A DNA stretch of 64,000 bases from Rhyacichthys aspro. Taxonomy: Eukaryota; Chordata; Actinopteri; Gobiiformes; Rhyacichthyidae. Where the stretch lies: NCBI GenBank assembly GCA_036850595.1, contig CM072166.1, forward strand, positions 15,642,758 through 15,706,757, given 5' to 3'. The notes beneath the pieces were generated by a model, which worked only from the letters and a program-made list of their open reading frames with translations, made no database searches and was not told the origin of the DNA. Made by a program: the position numbers and the translations under genes. Below are positions 1 to 14,015 of this stretch, piece after piece (the stretch's first letter is position 1; each line of letters begins with the position of its first letter).

Positions 1-3000
1 CCTGATAATGTATTATTTGTATTTTATGTATAAATCCAAGCTAAGCGGCAGAAGGGTTGAGCATAACCATGTGAACACAGATTGTTTTAATACTCCATGG
101 CCCGGTGATATGTTTTGGAGCTTTGGAAATAGCATGTAAGTCAACGTGGTTCTAGAACAATGCGTGGCCTGCCATTTCAGTCTATTTATACCCTAATGAA
201 AAAGATCAAATCTAAAAAAATAAAAAAAAAACATCTAAAATGAGAGAGGGGACATAAGATGATGAACTGTCAGGCCACTACCAGGAGGGGCGGAAGTTTT
301 AGTCATGATTTTGTTGTCATTTTTGTTTCTATTTTATTCGTTAACAAAAGAGTCAATACATTAAGTCAAAGTTTTTGTCCTCATTAATTACATTTTATTT
401 CATTTTTGTTCAGCTGCAAAATATATCATTGACGAAAAAATTATTCATGGCCAAAATTAACACTGGTTGCAGGCAGACCATTGACAATGTGTTTCTCTAA
501 TGTTTTAAAAATGTATACAGTCATTTACTAGCCATTGGCAATTATAGCTAACAACTGCTAACACTGCCACTGACAAACTTCATGCGTTAGTCCAAATATG
601 GTAACTTCTTCCCCTCTAAACACAACTTGATGACAAATATTCCACTTTCTGATTTGCATAATGGCTGACATTTATCACATTGTATTAGTCGACTCCTTTT
701 TCTTGTCAGTCGCATGGCACTCTTCACACATCTCCTATACTTTTATGCAAATCTCACTCAGTTATTTCTGCTCCGTGAATACATTATCTCAAGCGATGAA
801 GACTTTTTTTTTTAAGTCGTTCCTGCTTCGAGACATCCTTGTGTTCCCACCCCCTGGAAAAGTCTTCTCTAATTGCTGCTTCCCGAAAAGCTTCTCGCTG
901 ACAGTTTTACACCGACTTTGACAAAAGCAGTGGGTAAAAAGGGAGTAAGTAAGGTTGAAGCAGGAAAGGGGGTGGAATAAAAAAAGTTAGACCTTGACAC
1001 TTAACGTCGATACCCCTTGCCTCTGACTGCATTCATTTCCCTAACGCTTCTTGCTGCAGCGTTTTTAGTGTCAAGAACAATCCGCTGCTCGGCTGCATCA
1101 AGCACACTTTAAACAGGCTTCTATATCACCATCCCACACTGTTCCTCGTGTTTCATCACTTAAACAAAACCGCCATCTGATCACTCCTACAGTCTGCGCC
1201 ACTGTCTTAGATGCAAATATCCTGGCGTGCATTTCTCACAAACTAAAGAAAAATCAACTGGAAGTAAGTATAAAGCTACCTGTGTGAGTGGCTTTGATTC
1301 AGTTATGCAAAAATAAGCTCAGAACCACTTGGAAAACTGTTGTTGCTAATATTTCCAGGTGATTTGTATGTTCCGGGCAATCATGGTTGAAGAGTAGCAT
1401 TTCCGTTTTGTCAGTGAGGGAACAAATCTGCCAGAGAACTAAGTGTTTGTTCTCACACTTCAGGATAAAAGTGTATGTTGTGTGATGCTCTATTTGTGTC
1501 TCATACATAACACACTCTTTTGAACACGGCAATGGTGTGGCAAGAGTTACACTTTTGGCAACCCTTGAATCAAAAGTCAGTGACATTAAATTACATTTTG
1601 GAGAGCACTGAAAAAGTAAAGTACAAGGGATCAGCCTTTATCGTTCATGTGCAGGTTTAGGGTTGGAAAGAGAATGTGCAACATGCAGTTTTTATTTGAA
1701 AAATGGAGAGCCGAACCGTATAAGATATTCTATGACTAGTAATACATTTGTGAATTATTATTTGTGTGAATTATGGCATGTTTAAATGTGCAAGTTTTCT
1801 CTATTTTTATTACCATATTAAACCTTTATGATTATTAGCCTTATGGCTTAGGTTAGCTTGCCTTACCCAACCAACACTATATGCTATATGTTAAATGGGT
1901 TGAATTGGGAAACAGCATCCATTTTCTGCACGTTTTTCATCAATTCTTACAATAGTTTTTGTCGTTTTGGAAATGCTGTGAGAAAATTGTCAAAAGATTA
2001 ATCTTAGGCTGGACTCTAATGTTGTGTTTTCCGAATTCCTTGATACACGATAATGACATGGCTTTTCATTCAGATTCCAAATGTTTTTACTTTTATTCTT
2101 AACTGTACGCTTCCATGGTCAACCTTTATTGTTCTCTAATCTTGACATTTTAACCCTGCTCTCTTTTTTATTGGCCTTCAGGCAGAAATCACTCAACCTA
2201 CCTGAACGTTACCAGGAAAAGCATTCTTAAGGCTAAAGCTACATGCACGGCTAAGTAAGAAACAAAGCAAAAGTGACCCTTTTTGGCAAAATTGTTGCTC
2301 CATGGATCTATGCAATTCCTGACTTTACAGAAAACAGCACATGTTAAAGCAAGCAAAGCAGTTTTCAGTAAGCTACAACACATTGTAACTTCATCTTCAT
2401 ATAACAGCGAGCCGATTTAGCTGTTGTTTAAAAATATGCTACATCTGAAACTGCTAACTAGTTGGTAGTCAATGCACCTTGTTGTTAATGCACCATTTTT
2501 GTTGGGTGTGTTCATTGTGTCCACTACATAGCCCTATGTAGGCATTGAGTGCAGTTTTAGTGTATTTGCAAAAGAGCATTATGGGTAAATGGTAACATGT
2601 TGGAAAGTTCCTGAAACTGTGCGATCAAATAACCTTCCACTTTCTTCTTCCTTTGAATCGTATTCCTTATATTTAGTTGTACAACCATAGTACTGTACAT
2701 TTTTGTCTCTGCAATCTTGACAACTATTGCCCTTCTGTGTTTGGCCGCCTCTGATTCATGAAAACATTCTAAGTGCAGCCTGCAGAGTTTCAGCCTAGTA
2801 TCCCTCTCCGTGTGTGGGCAGCTTCCGTCGATACAGCCCTTGGCTCAAAAAGCATGGATGGGACGCCCACCATGTCCCATTTCACCAACTTTGAAAAGTA
2901 TTGCCAAAGAAAGAGAACTGTGAAGACGGAATAATTTGTGGCTGGTGTAGTAGTTGCTAAGTACATTTGCATGCATAGTTTTATTGAAAGAACAAACAGT

Positions 3001-5859
3001 GCTAAGCAAAGGCTCCATTTCTGTGGTTTATGAATCATCCTGATCCCAATTTCAAGCCTCACTAACTCAAGACAGGCGCTTGGTTTTTATTTCAGTATAA
3101 AACAGCACTTTTTAATGGATTTTCTGTCCATTGCTTACGCTCAGGTGCCAATACCATAAAACAAAGAGCCATATGCTTTTTCTGTTTGTTGTTTTCCTCA
3201 TCGTTGAGCATTTTAGAAGAACGTTGTATCGTTACTGTGGAAAAATATGGTCTGCAAAATGATCACATTGTCGATACGTATCGCTGATTACTTCTCTTGA
3301 TTTGTCAGTTAATGTCAAATTAAGTGCCGCCTTGCAATTTGAAAACTAATTCTAGTGTTAGCGCTAGCAAGAGCAATGCTAATGGAGATGAAAGGTTTTA
3401 TAGCCGGTATCATGAGTTCCAGCTTCGGGTGTTGGTATTGAGATGGGGCAGTGTTACCCTGGCGTCTGTTTCCAAATGATCTTAATTACATCTAGCCACT
3501 TGGAGACACCCGAGTTCTTATAAATAGCACCTTTGGGAGCCACCGTCTGTTCCACTCAATCTTCCGGCTTCCATTCTCCTGATGTTCGCCTTCAGTCACT
3601 TACATTAAGTTTATATTACACTATTATCTATCATCTCCTGCACCTGTGTTCATAAAAGTCTTGTAAAATACTGATGAGCAACTTTACTTCAAAATATGAC
3701 AGGCAAAGAGAGCTGCTCGCACGAGAACACGGACACATAAACCTCGAGTACATGTCATAAAAATCTATCAGCGTTTGACTGACAGTGATGGGAAATGACA
3801 GTGTCTCCGTGCAGCCGCCGTCTTGACTTTTATTATTTCTGAAAAATTGATGCACAACCTGTTTATCCAACATATTTTTAGAAAAGAATCAAGAAAGAAG
3901 ACATCAATCAAACCCCAAAATGATGAATAAACGTGCAATAATGTGTGGTGAAAGTCCAGATTGTCATTCCACACCTCTCACTCTTCTTTTTTAGTGTGTG
4001 AACAGGAATGGTAGCCCTGCAGGGACACACAGTTATCTACGAACCAAACCCAGTGAAAATCTCAGTTTTTAACTTAACAAAATCACTCATTTCCGTAGAT
4101 GTCCTTAAAATTTAGCAAAAACGTGTGCTAAAAATCAAACATGAATGTGTCACAACCGCAAAACAATTCCATGTGGCCCTTAAAGGATTTCCACTTAGAC
4201 TTTACAAAATGGTTGTTTTTTGTGTGTTCATTACCTACTTTTCAGATCTTGGACCTTTTAATCAGCCTTTGAGATTATTGGGGACCAACGACAGGGAATG
4301 CAGAAGCAGGTAAAATGCAAAATTGCATGTTAAATCTGTAGTGTAGCGCTTTATGGGTTGCATAGTGCAGAAAATAAAACTGGGAAGCTAAACGTTTGAA
4401 TGCACCATTGAGCTAATCTGATTGAAATTCAGCGGCGGCCATTTCAACCTGGACAGACTTGAAATAAAACAGACAATGACTGCATTAATAATGTTTAATG
4501 AAGGTAAGACTTTTGTGCTGAGACCCCTGCAGGACAGATAAGGGAGGCTAAATTTTTACATTCACTTAATGATCATTTCTGGTTCATATCATTGCTTTTT
4601 ACATAAATTATTACATTATAACAGTTGCTTTTTTGTCCTGTTTAGATCCCATTTTTGTATGAGTTTAATGCCACACCAGTACACCTGCCAGTTTGAATAT
4701 GCCTCGTGGCAACAGCATCTTTCATTATTGCACTGCTGTAAGCTTTTAAAGTCTGGAGTTGTGTGATTATTTGCATGGCGCACTCCATAAAGTCATATTT
4801 CTGTCTTCAGTGTAGATTTAGGCAGCTTTTCGACGTTTTTGCGCTGACACAAGCCAATCCACTGCCAAGAGCAAATCTATGAATGATGGTCTAGTTAGCG
4901 CCAGTTTGAGTCATAGCTACTTCCTGTTCAAAGCTTCACACAGAATTGCATTTTATTGCTTCGCTTTGTATTAGACTCCTCTATTAAGGTTTTATATGTG
5001 ATGTTTTATGCCTTTTGTCCTCCTCGACGGTGAATGTCATACTTTCCATCTTTTTTGAATTTATGCTTCTGACCATATGACGTGATTGCCGTCGTTTGCC
5101 AAGTCTGAGGCAGGCTCTTGGTGTGTGTATGTGTATGTATCAAAGTTTGATTGGCCATATTTGCGGCTTCGGGGGATGATCTCAGCGTTGCATGCTCGTA
5201 GGTTGACTTCATTCTTGCAGGTTGGCGGCCAGCGTGCTGTGGTGGAGTATGGCCTGCCTCCAAAGCCCTGTGGCTGTTGAACTTTTTGACGCAGAGTCAA
5301 TGGCTGCACAGCCCGTTCAGTCTACCATTACATCGGCAGTGGCTCAGCATTCATTAGAGGTGCCACCAGTAGCCAAGCCTCCAGCCTGACACTTCAAAAG
5401 CGCGCTCTCTCTCTCTCTGCTACTTTCATTTTGGTGCCTTGTTTTTTTTTTTCTTCTCTGTCCCCCTATGGCTTTCTCTGTAATTCCCTTTTTGGCCCAT
5501 TTTTCTGGTTTTATGCTGGGATGTTTTATTTACATGACCCAACCTAAGGGAAAGCTCTTCTAATTTTCTCTCTGAAATCTTTTAAGGCAATTCTCCAGTG
5601 AGATTCTATCTGTTCAGCATCAAACGCTTCTCTGTACTGTGTTGCCTGTAGCTCATATAAAAGGTGCTTTTTCACCACAGTTATGAATTTAACAGAAAAA
5701 GAAAACACGATATTCATCGTGAAGAAACTTTTTATACTGATTTTAAACGATTTTAAACCTATTTGTCCACTGGTCTTTAGGATTCGTCCATTTTAGGTTA
5801 TACAAGTAATAGTGTAACTATAGAGTACACCATTTTAAAAATCACAGTAAAAAGCTGCT

Positions 5860-6400
5860 GTTGCCGGTACAGTATAGGTATATAGGGTCATTTAAACATA
5901 CATACATATTGCACCCATACATTTTTAGTGTATATATTTTTTACTGCACAGAAAAAAAAAAAACAATAAAAATGAAATACTGTAAAATGTTCATACAATA
6001 TCCCATGTTTGTAAACCTGACCTTGATTTCATTTGATAGTTTTGCACTTTAAATTTTTGTTATACAACAAATACTACATAAGATTAGAGAAATTTTAAGA
6101 TTTTGGTTGCCAGGAGAAGTAGTATAGATAGTCTAGATAAGAAAGCACTGTAAAAATAAAATATTAAAAAATTTAGTTGCCAATTTTTACTGTAAAATGA
6201 TATGGAACATTATAACGTTATGTTTGATACATGATGCACTGTAAATTTCACTTTTTAAACACAATTCTAGAAAAAATACAGCACAAGTTCATACAGCAAC
6301 AGCTATTTTACTGTATATTCAGTTGCAAATACCAGCTTAATCTGTAATACTGAAAAACAGTCAGTAAAGCTTACAGCATCATTGAATTATTTTATTATTA
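5860..6400. repeat. Dispersed AT-rich repeat with TACTGTAAAAT / TACAGTA words, copy 1
   Basis: TACTGTAAAATG, ACTGTAAAAATAAAA, TTTTACTGTAAAATGA, CACTGTAAATTT and TTTTACTGTATATTC recur. The same vocabulary, often as inverted pairs, is found at 18560-18790 and 38690-39065. It fits a common fish palindromic repeat family. Confidence 0.5.
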
Positions 6401-9400
6401 TTCTTAACAGTTGATAGTTTGGTAATTATTCGTATTAACTGCTGCAGTTTAGTTTTAAAATATACGTTATTAAAATAATATAACTTGATTATGTGTACTT
6501 CTCCTCCAACAGTGCTCAGTTTGCAGTTTTGAGAGAGACGGACCAATTAATAACAAAATATCCTTTGTTTTCAATTGAGCATTAAACTTTGGTAAAATAG
6601 ACATTTAATAGCTTTTCTGTGCTGATTGTACTTTGTGCCAGTGAATACTCAGACAAGCTCTCAAAAAAGTCACACTAGGACATTCCTATTATTATCCATC
6701 AGTGTAGAACTGCTTAAACTAGGTATGCTTATTACAATAGACACAGTAATGAGTGGGACTAATGCTCCTTTTTCCCCCACCCACTTTAGCTTCCCACTAC
6801 TCTCTACTCTACAGAGAAGGGTAGATCCCAGGCTCCCGTCTCTCTATCTCTGTTTGAGTGATGCAGTGGGGAAGCTGAGCCCTACTTGGCTGCGAACCAG
6901 ATCCCAGTTATTGATTAATCCTTGTGTGGATTGTTCCCAGAGATATATGGCCCCTACACACCACACTGCAACAGTACAGTATGCGAATTTCCCATAAAGT
7001 TTCCCCATGCATTTCATGAATCAGCATGAAGTGGGCACTTCTGATTCAAATGGTGATGAATCACTTTTGGCCATGACGGGTTGCTCAGCCAAACAATGTA
7101 ACTGAGCATAAATATAGTCCAGAATTTGGACTCATGAGCATAAGCGGGGATTAAAACTTTACGGAGCGTGTGGAAAATGAAATGCAATGTTTCGTGCTCC
7201 TGAGACTAGTTTAGGGTTCGCCATGTGGTCTGCAGCTGTGTGTACTCCGTTGCAGCTCAAAGGGGGAAAAAAAACTGTCTGGCATTAACTCAGGGAGACC
7301 CCAGTGAGGTGTATCTAATAAGGGGTAGCCCTTTTTGTAACTTCCACTCCAACAAGCTGCTTAATTTCAAACTAATTTTTTAACTTACTTTACTATTGTT
7401 ACAAAACTCTGCCCCCCAAACACCTGGAAGGCACTAATAGTTGTGCTAATTGCCCAGAATCCAGCAGAATGCCTGTGTATATGCAAGAAGTATATGCAAA
7501 AAAAAAAAAATTGGGGTAGAAAATGGCTCCCAATTAGTGCAACTTTGAAACTTTGGCCACCGATCCCACTTTGTGTAGAGCGTTCCCCCTCGCAGCCCCC
7601 GCAAAGGCGTGTGAGCTCGAGGGTCTGGCACTAAGATGGCCAATTAAAACCAGTGCCGGCAGCGAAGGACCAATGAGAACAGGGCGCCGATGCACTTCCC
7701 CGCCGTCAACGTGGTAACACAAACCAGATGCAGCACTTGGACTGTGTGTATGTGTGTGTGATAGTCTACTGTATGTGTTTTTGTAAATGCCTCTTTGCTG
7801 ATACACACTTTTTGTTTGTGCGTGTAATGAACATTCTTTTACCTTTTCGAAAATATAGAAGATGCAGAGCTTGCACTTTTATGTGTGTGTGAGAACCACG
7901 GGCATGAGAATGGCTGGAAGACTCTCGGTTCGGAATGAAAATTAATAGTTTCTCAGTTCGACCGTCATTAAAAGTCAAAGCGTTTACATTATGCCGTTGG
8001 ATTTTAGTGATTGCTTTTTAAATTAGGTGTTTTCTCTGGTTGCATTCATGTGGTCCTCAATAACTTGGGGGAAAAAAGTCTGTCATTGTAATTGTTTTTC
8101 AAGAATTTGCATATTGCACAATTGACTTACAAAAAACAGTCTTTAGTTGCTGCCCACCTCTGGACTTATTGTTAAGTTACACGGTTAATATAATGGTAAA
8201 GAATCCAGTACATTAGCTCAAGCTATAACTGGTATTTGTTAGGATTCTACCTTGAAGAAAAAGAGAGCGAACAAGAAATTTGAGTTACGTAACTTCGTAT
8301 AAAATTTCGAATAAACAAATCATTGAGTAAAACTATGGACAGTCATATTAATGTTCTAACTTCTCAAGGTGAATACATGCATGAACACAATGGAAGAAAA
8401 CTTTGACAGTCTTTACAGCACATGAATGTAACTGTTTTTGGAAACCATTTGTATTCTAAAAACACAAGCATGCACAAAAAAAACCAGGGTTTCACTGGTT
8501 TGTATCCTTTAAAAGTTTTTGGCCTCCCAGTTAATTTACTGCAGTCTACACAACATCTTTTTTTGACTTTTGCACTTTTGCAACCTTCATCCCTTTCACT
8601 TACAATACCACGTTTGATTGTCTCCAGCTGATAGACTATGCTACTTCATAAAAATGTAACAACGTCCTCCATTTTTTTAGTCGCAGGTATCCTTTCAACA
8701 GTTTTAAAGACAGTTCTTTTTGAATGGTGGCCTGTCTAGAGAAAAAAAAGAATATTGAAATTTGAAAATATTTTGAAATATTGTGGTTGAAGCCAACAAA
8801 TTTTATAAGAGAAAGTATAAAAAAGATTTAAGAGACAAGATACAAAAAAAGCACGATATAAGGAAAGGAAATTATTATTTAAAAACACAGTAACCAGTAG
8901 AAAGAAGATGTTGGAGAGGTGAATGACTTCTTTGTTTTTGTAGAAAAAGGGAAGGGTGTAATATGAGTTATGTTATTTGATCTTTAAGTACAAAATTACT
9001 GTTTTTCCCTAATATGAGCGAAAAAATCCCGCCTCCCTTAATTGTAAAAAAGGGAGAAAGGGGAATAGCGATCAGATACTTTTTTATGTAATAAATGAAA
9101 AGCGTCAGTACCACAAATGGCCACTAGTGGAACTGGCAACATTGTAGGAAGGTGCTCATTAATCCATTTCTTATAATGCACCCCAAGTTGTAACCACTTT
9201 TATAAATTTCTGCCATTGTGGTATGACCCTCACTGCTGGATCCTCTGCTTTATCTATTTTTTCTCTGGCTTCTGCAAATTCCTTTTAAAACCTTCTCGTC
9301 CCGTCTCTCAAAGTTATTTCACTCTCGGCAGTTACGTGACGCTTCAAAATTTTGGTTTAAATCTGCCGTTTATTTCATAGAAACTTAACTAATGTTCCCA

Positions 9401-12400
9401 GGGACTATTTTCATTAAGAGCCATACTTTTATAGTGATCTTTGACCTTTTGCAAAGCTATACTATTGTAGTTGAAAACATTGGGTTATGGCTTTGGGAGG
9501 TCTGGGTGATGAGCTACAGACCAGATTGTCCTTGAACTGAACATATCTCAAATCATACCCGAGATTGAGATGACATTATGGACTTTCAACTTGAAAACTC
9601 AGCAGCGGGTTCTGACATGCTGATGCCGAGCAAAAACTTAAATAAATTTGGTATCCAGATAAAACGAAAACAGCATAATCTTTACTCATATAATGCACTG
9701 TTGGAAGAAAAAGCTGAACTGACAACTTTTACTCGCCTTCCCATAGCTGAGAATTTACATAGACATACAGTTTGAGCCAAGACGGTGTCTGGGGACGCTT
9801 TGAGTGCAGGGCTACTCTGGGAAATGATAAAACACTCACATACAGACAGCAGCTCTTCGATGGATCTAAAAGTCCCACGGGCCGGTTCAAGTTGAGATAA
9901 AGTGGATCAATGTGGGCCACGTGTTTGGAAGTCCGGAAAACTGCTTGCGATTACATTTGCGTTGTTACTCAAGATGTATGATTGTTTTTTTATTCAAACA
10001 AGTAAGCTCGTAATGGGTCAAAGCTGGAAGAATTGCACCAAAGTTGTCACAACCTCTTCCGTAAAAGCTCTTAGAGATTTTGCAGAGCGGATGATTCTTA
10101 GAAGGATAGACAGAAAGAGACAGCCGTTGAAAAGGAAAGAGAGGGATGAATGGGGCCAGGAATAGAAAGTGACAGAGCGACAAAGGGGAGGGGGGACTCG
10201 GGACTTCATCATCTGTCTGTGGTTGCTCATGATGGATTTGATTCTGAGACCAGAACTCATGACCCGACGGATTTCTGAAGCAGTATTTGTTTGCAGTGTT
10301 ACCTCTTTTGAATCTGATTTGGGGAAATAATGTCACCTTGGGTTTCGGTGACAACCCTTGAGCATTTCTCCACCAATATGACAAGGCTTTATCATTTTTC
10401 TGTGATAGATATTGATAGTGACACGTGAGAATGAAAAATTGTCACAATTTGAATGAGGTGCTAGCAATCCAAAGCCTGTATTAAAATGTAGCTCACTTTT
10501 CCAAAGCGTACCACACAGCCGGACCTGTTTGGGACCCCAAGCTGAGGCAAATGTGGTATGCTTTTTGAGGACTTACCTGTCTATCCCAGTTGAGTCAAAG
10601 TCTTTTCTTGGTTTTGTATTTTTAGAAATAAGCTGACATTGTTAACAGTTTTCATCTTTATTAACTTTGTTGTAAATTGTGTTTTGCAATGCACAATATA
10701 TCCCTTGTCATTCATAAATCAACATACAGTACATATATGTAGCAAAACACTGCCCAACTGCAATGAAAGTAATGGTATTCCATGTACCTAGCATTTACAA
10801 TACATCAGTTTAGTCACGCAGAGCAAAGTTGTTGTTTTTTGTTGCATTTTTAAGAACTTTTATTATGCCCAAAGAAAAAAATCACAATGTTCACAAGGCG
10901 TATTCAGCAGCTACTCTTTTCTGCGTCTGTTTTTAATATGAAATGTTCATTAGCTTTTCTCTCTATGGTGTAATTCCCAGTCTGATTTTCTTGTAAATGG
11001 ATCACTTAGCCATTTTCCAGACTCCTATAAACAGAATGAGCCATCTTTCCATGTTTCAGTGACATTCAAGTTAATTAGATATTGATCGTCGTGTGTTATA
11101 ATTCCATTACGGTATATTGACATGCTATAGTAAGGGATTCTCTGGTGTTCATGTGGAAGCAGTTTGCATGTGTTTGTGTGAAGCAGTGTCCTGGATTGAG
11201 GAGTAACAGAATGTACAATAGGTTTTTCACATTTGTGTTAAAGGAAAAGAGAAGTTACAGAAAAGACCACTGATAATGTTTTAATGTAAACAGGTATTGC
11301 CTAAAATGAGTGCAGTGTTTGTCAAAGCCTGATATTAGTTTCTAAAAAGCAGGAAATTTTTGTAAAAGCTAATAAACAAGATTTATTTATTAATGCATTT
11401 CTAACTGCTCATGGAGAGGCAATTAACAGCAAATGTGATACAAGACTAATCCCACATCAACATGTCTTTGTAAACCTGTTCAAAACTTGAATGGACTACT
11501 CTGTTGTGCCTATGTTTCAATACACACAGTTTGTTTTTTATTATTTGCTTATTTACTATTAGGATCCCCATTAGCTGTGCTTTACAGCCAGCTACTCTTC
11601 CTGGCGTCCTTCTTACAGTTTACAATATGTTCCGCTATTGCTGTGTTAAGTTTACCTCAATTATGGGGCTGTTAGCTTCTCTAGCTACAAACACCAATGC
11701 TAGTTCAGGCTTCTTTCCCATTCAGCGGTGGCTATGCTAGGCTGCTATTAAACAACAGTCACTGCTAATGAGGGATTTATGCAGAAAAACAGTCAGCATC
11801 ATTTCTATAAACCGCAAACATAAGGTAGTATTTTGTATCTAAAAAAAAAAAAAAGCTCCACTTAGCATTAGCTTTGACTTGGAATTCATGACCATAATGC
11901 TTTGGGCTGTCAAAACAAAGACATTTTCTAAAAGTTCAGGCTACAAAAGTCAACATGGCAGGAACACTATAGGCCCATTATTTTACATTATCGCATGATC
12001 TTTACTGAAGTGCAGCCTACTACATATAAATGTCAGATTCATCTTTTGCTTATATGAGTTGTATGTCACGTCTCAATGCCCTGGGGTGTAGAGTCTCCCA
12101 TAAACCTTACTGTAATAATGAACCGTGACACAGAAAGGAGGGTTTACTGCTTGTGATAGCCTCACTAGTTTGATCAAATTCACACACTCAGCAATACGAC
12201 TGGGTCTGAGCCTCCGCACCTAAAGGGACACCATGCAAAGAGGCTTCTGTTATTGTTTTGAGCTCAGTTTTTCAAGCAATAAAAGGAATGTCTCCTGTGG
12301 TCGTGAGCTGACATGGAAATAAAACATAAGAGTCTATCAGAGCAATTTTACATTCCATACACAAAGGCCTGTCACACGCCGCAGTCTGCCTTCAGCTCAT

Positions 12401-12734
12401 TAGCCGGCGTGGTTTCAGAGTTTCCGACAGGCCTGACGGTAAATCCCAAAGCTTTACAGGAATCCTCTGTTAATTAGGATTCACCTTACGCAAGCCTGAT
12501 TTTTTTCCCAATTCTGGCGTCTCAGCGTGGAAACAAATGCTGCGTGCGCTAATGGATTCGGGTCTCTAAACGCGTTCACCATCAAAGTGGAAGCGTGCTG
12601 TACGCCTCGGACCCCCCTCGAGCCCCACCTGCTGCCTCCTCATCAGCTGCACAGGTAGCAGCACACACATATTTACAACTGTTAGAGGAAAGACAGGAGA
12701 AGGATTGTGCCACTGCAGAGCGACAGAGCAACAA

Positions 12735-12960
12735 TGGCCGCTAGCTACTGGCATCAAACTGTTGTGTTCTATGAGCCTTTTATTGTGGTGTTTGTTGTAT
12801 TAGAGACCTATTGATTAAACACACTGTGATTTATTGGACTGACTAAGCAAGATCTATACTTAAACTACTTAAAGCGACTGAAAGGACAAAATCAAGGGCT
12901 AAACCCAGGTCTTGAAATGCTAAATTAAATTTGGATTAAAACTAGAGCTGGTAACAGACA
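12735..12960. repeat. Diverged local duplication, copy 1
   Basis: TATTAGAGACCTATTGATTAAACACAC... TATTGGACTGAC matches TATTAGAGAGTTATTGACTAAACATAC... TACTGGACTCAC in the copy at 13865-14015, with weaker similarity on both sides (CTACTGGCATCAAAC against CTACTCGTTTCAAAC; AGAGCTGGTAACA against AGAGCTGTTAACA). Confidence 0.5.
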
Positions 12961-13589
12961 GAGATGTGGGAATTAATATTGATTTGTAGTTTTTTGATGT
13001 GTTAAATGCAGACCTGTGCTGCTAGTTTGCTTTTTTCACGTCTCCCCATCTCCCAGACTTTCCTCAGACTTGCCCTGCCTCTGTCCCTCTGAGCACTCAG
13101 ACCTGCAACAGGAGTCATCACAGTGCAAATGAACACTAAATTCAAAACATCATAATTATTATTCTGCCTCCAGGGAAAACATTTCGCAAAAACAACGAGG
13201 CTTGCCTTATTAACGCACGCCTTTCAAAGAGAAGCGTAAATGTCCCCTCGTCGTCGTTAAAAGCGGCGGAGTTGGAGCTTAGCAGTAGCCTTAGCATTCC
13301 CTCGTTTCCGTGTCCTGTTGAAAATGCATTCGGAGGCTGTTAACATATGCTAGCACTGTGTCATTTTTCTGTTCGCGAGACTGCTCTGCTGCCACTGATG
13401 TATTAGTTTGTGTGTTATGTTTCATTGTGTTTTTTAAGCACCATTTTTTTTTTTCATTTAGACAGAAGGTTTCACGCTTGTGTTTTGTTTTCTGTCGTCA
13501 TTTTCCACCTGATCCGTTAGGGTTAGTGGCCACAGAGCAGAGAGGGAAAACACTAAATTGATAAAACCAAATGTGAACACAGGAATATA

Positions 13590-13860
13590 CCGTCACTAAA
13601 CCCAAGACTAAATCTGACCTAATCCTGGATCCAAAGGACTAAACTCTGAACTACACGTAGACTAAAACCAGGACAAAATGTGGGCTGAACAGGAACCAAA
13701 ACTAGGCCTAAGCAATGTCAAAACACAAGACTGAAACTTAGCTTGTGCTAAAACCAGGACTAAACCCATTAAACTAACACATGGAACACATGGTTTAAAA
13801 TAACAAACCAGGTCTGAATTTAGATAAACAGTAGATCTAAAAACCACTTCTAAATTAGGA
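13590..13860. repeat. Degenerate minisatellite rich in AAACCAGGACTAA
   Basis: Words such as CCAAGACTAAA, AAACCAGGACAAA, AAACCAGGACTAAACCC and ACAAGACTGAAAC recur at irregular spacing. A shorter patch of the same words lies at 12885-12950. Confidence 0.55.
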
Positions 13861-13864
13861 CTTG

Positions 13865-14015
13865 TTTTTGTGGATCCATCTTGTTTGTGCTACTCGTTTC
13901 AAACGTGTGTAATCCTTAGCCTTCCACTTGTGTCATATTAGAGAGTTATTGACTAAACATACACAGATGTACTGGACTCACGCTAGGCCTGTCTGAAATA
14001 GAGCTGTTAACACTG
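13865..14015. repeat. Diverged local duplication, copy 2
   Basis: Partner of 12735-12960. Here the AAACCAGGACTAA array lies before the shared block, while in copy 1 a short version lies after it. The pair therefore looks like two units of a larger, decayed repeat of about 1.1 kb. Confidence 0.5.

Noticed and set aside
5061..5309. Overlapping open frames on both strands at 5006-5309
   Set aside because: No recognisable domain, no splice context and no start-site signal; most likely complex non-coding sequence.
6556..6566. ATATCCTTT, a match to the U12-type 5' splice site, as the start of the AT-AC intron
   Set aside because: The upstream sequence (CAATTAATAACAAA) is not coding and does not encode the expected Cys-Asn-Pro end; probably chance.
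8685..8695. CAG|GTATCCTTTC, a GT-type U12 donor look-alike
   Set aside because: The preceding 40 bases carry no conserved Cav3 sequence, and a GT donor would not pair normally with an AC acceptor.
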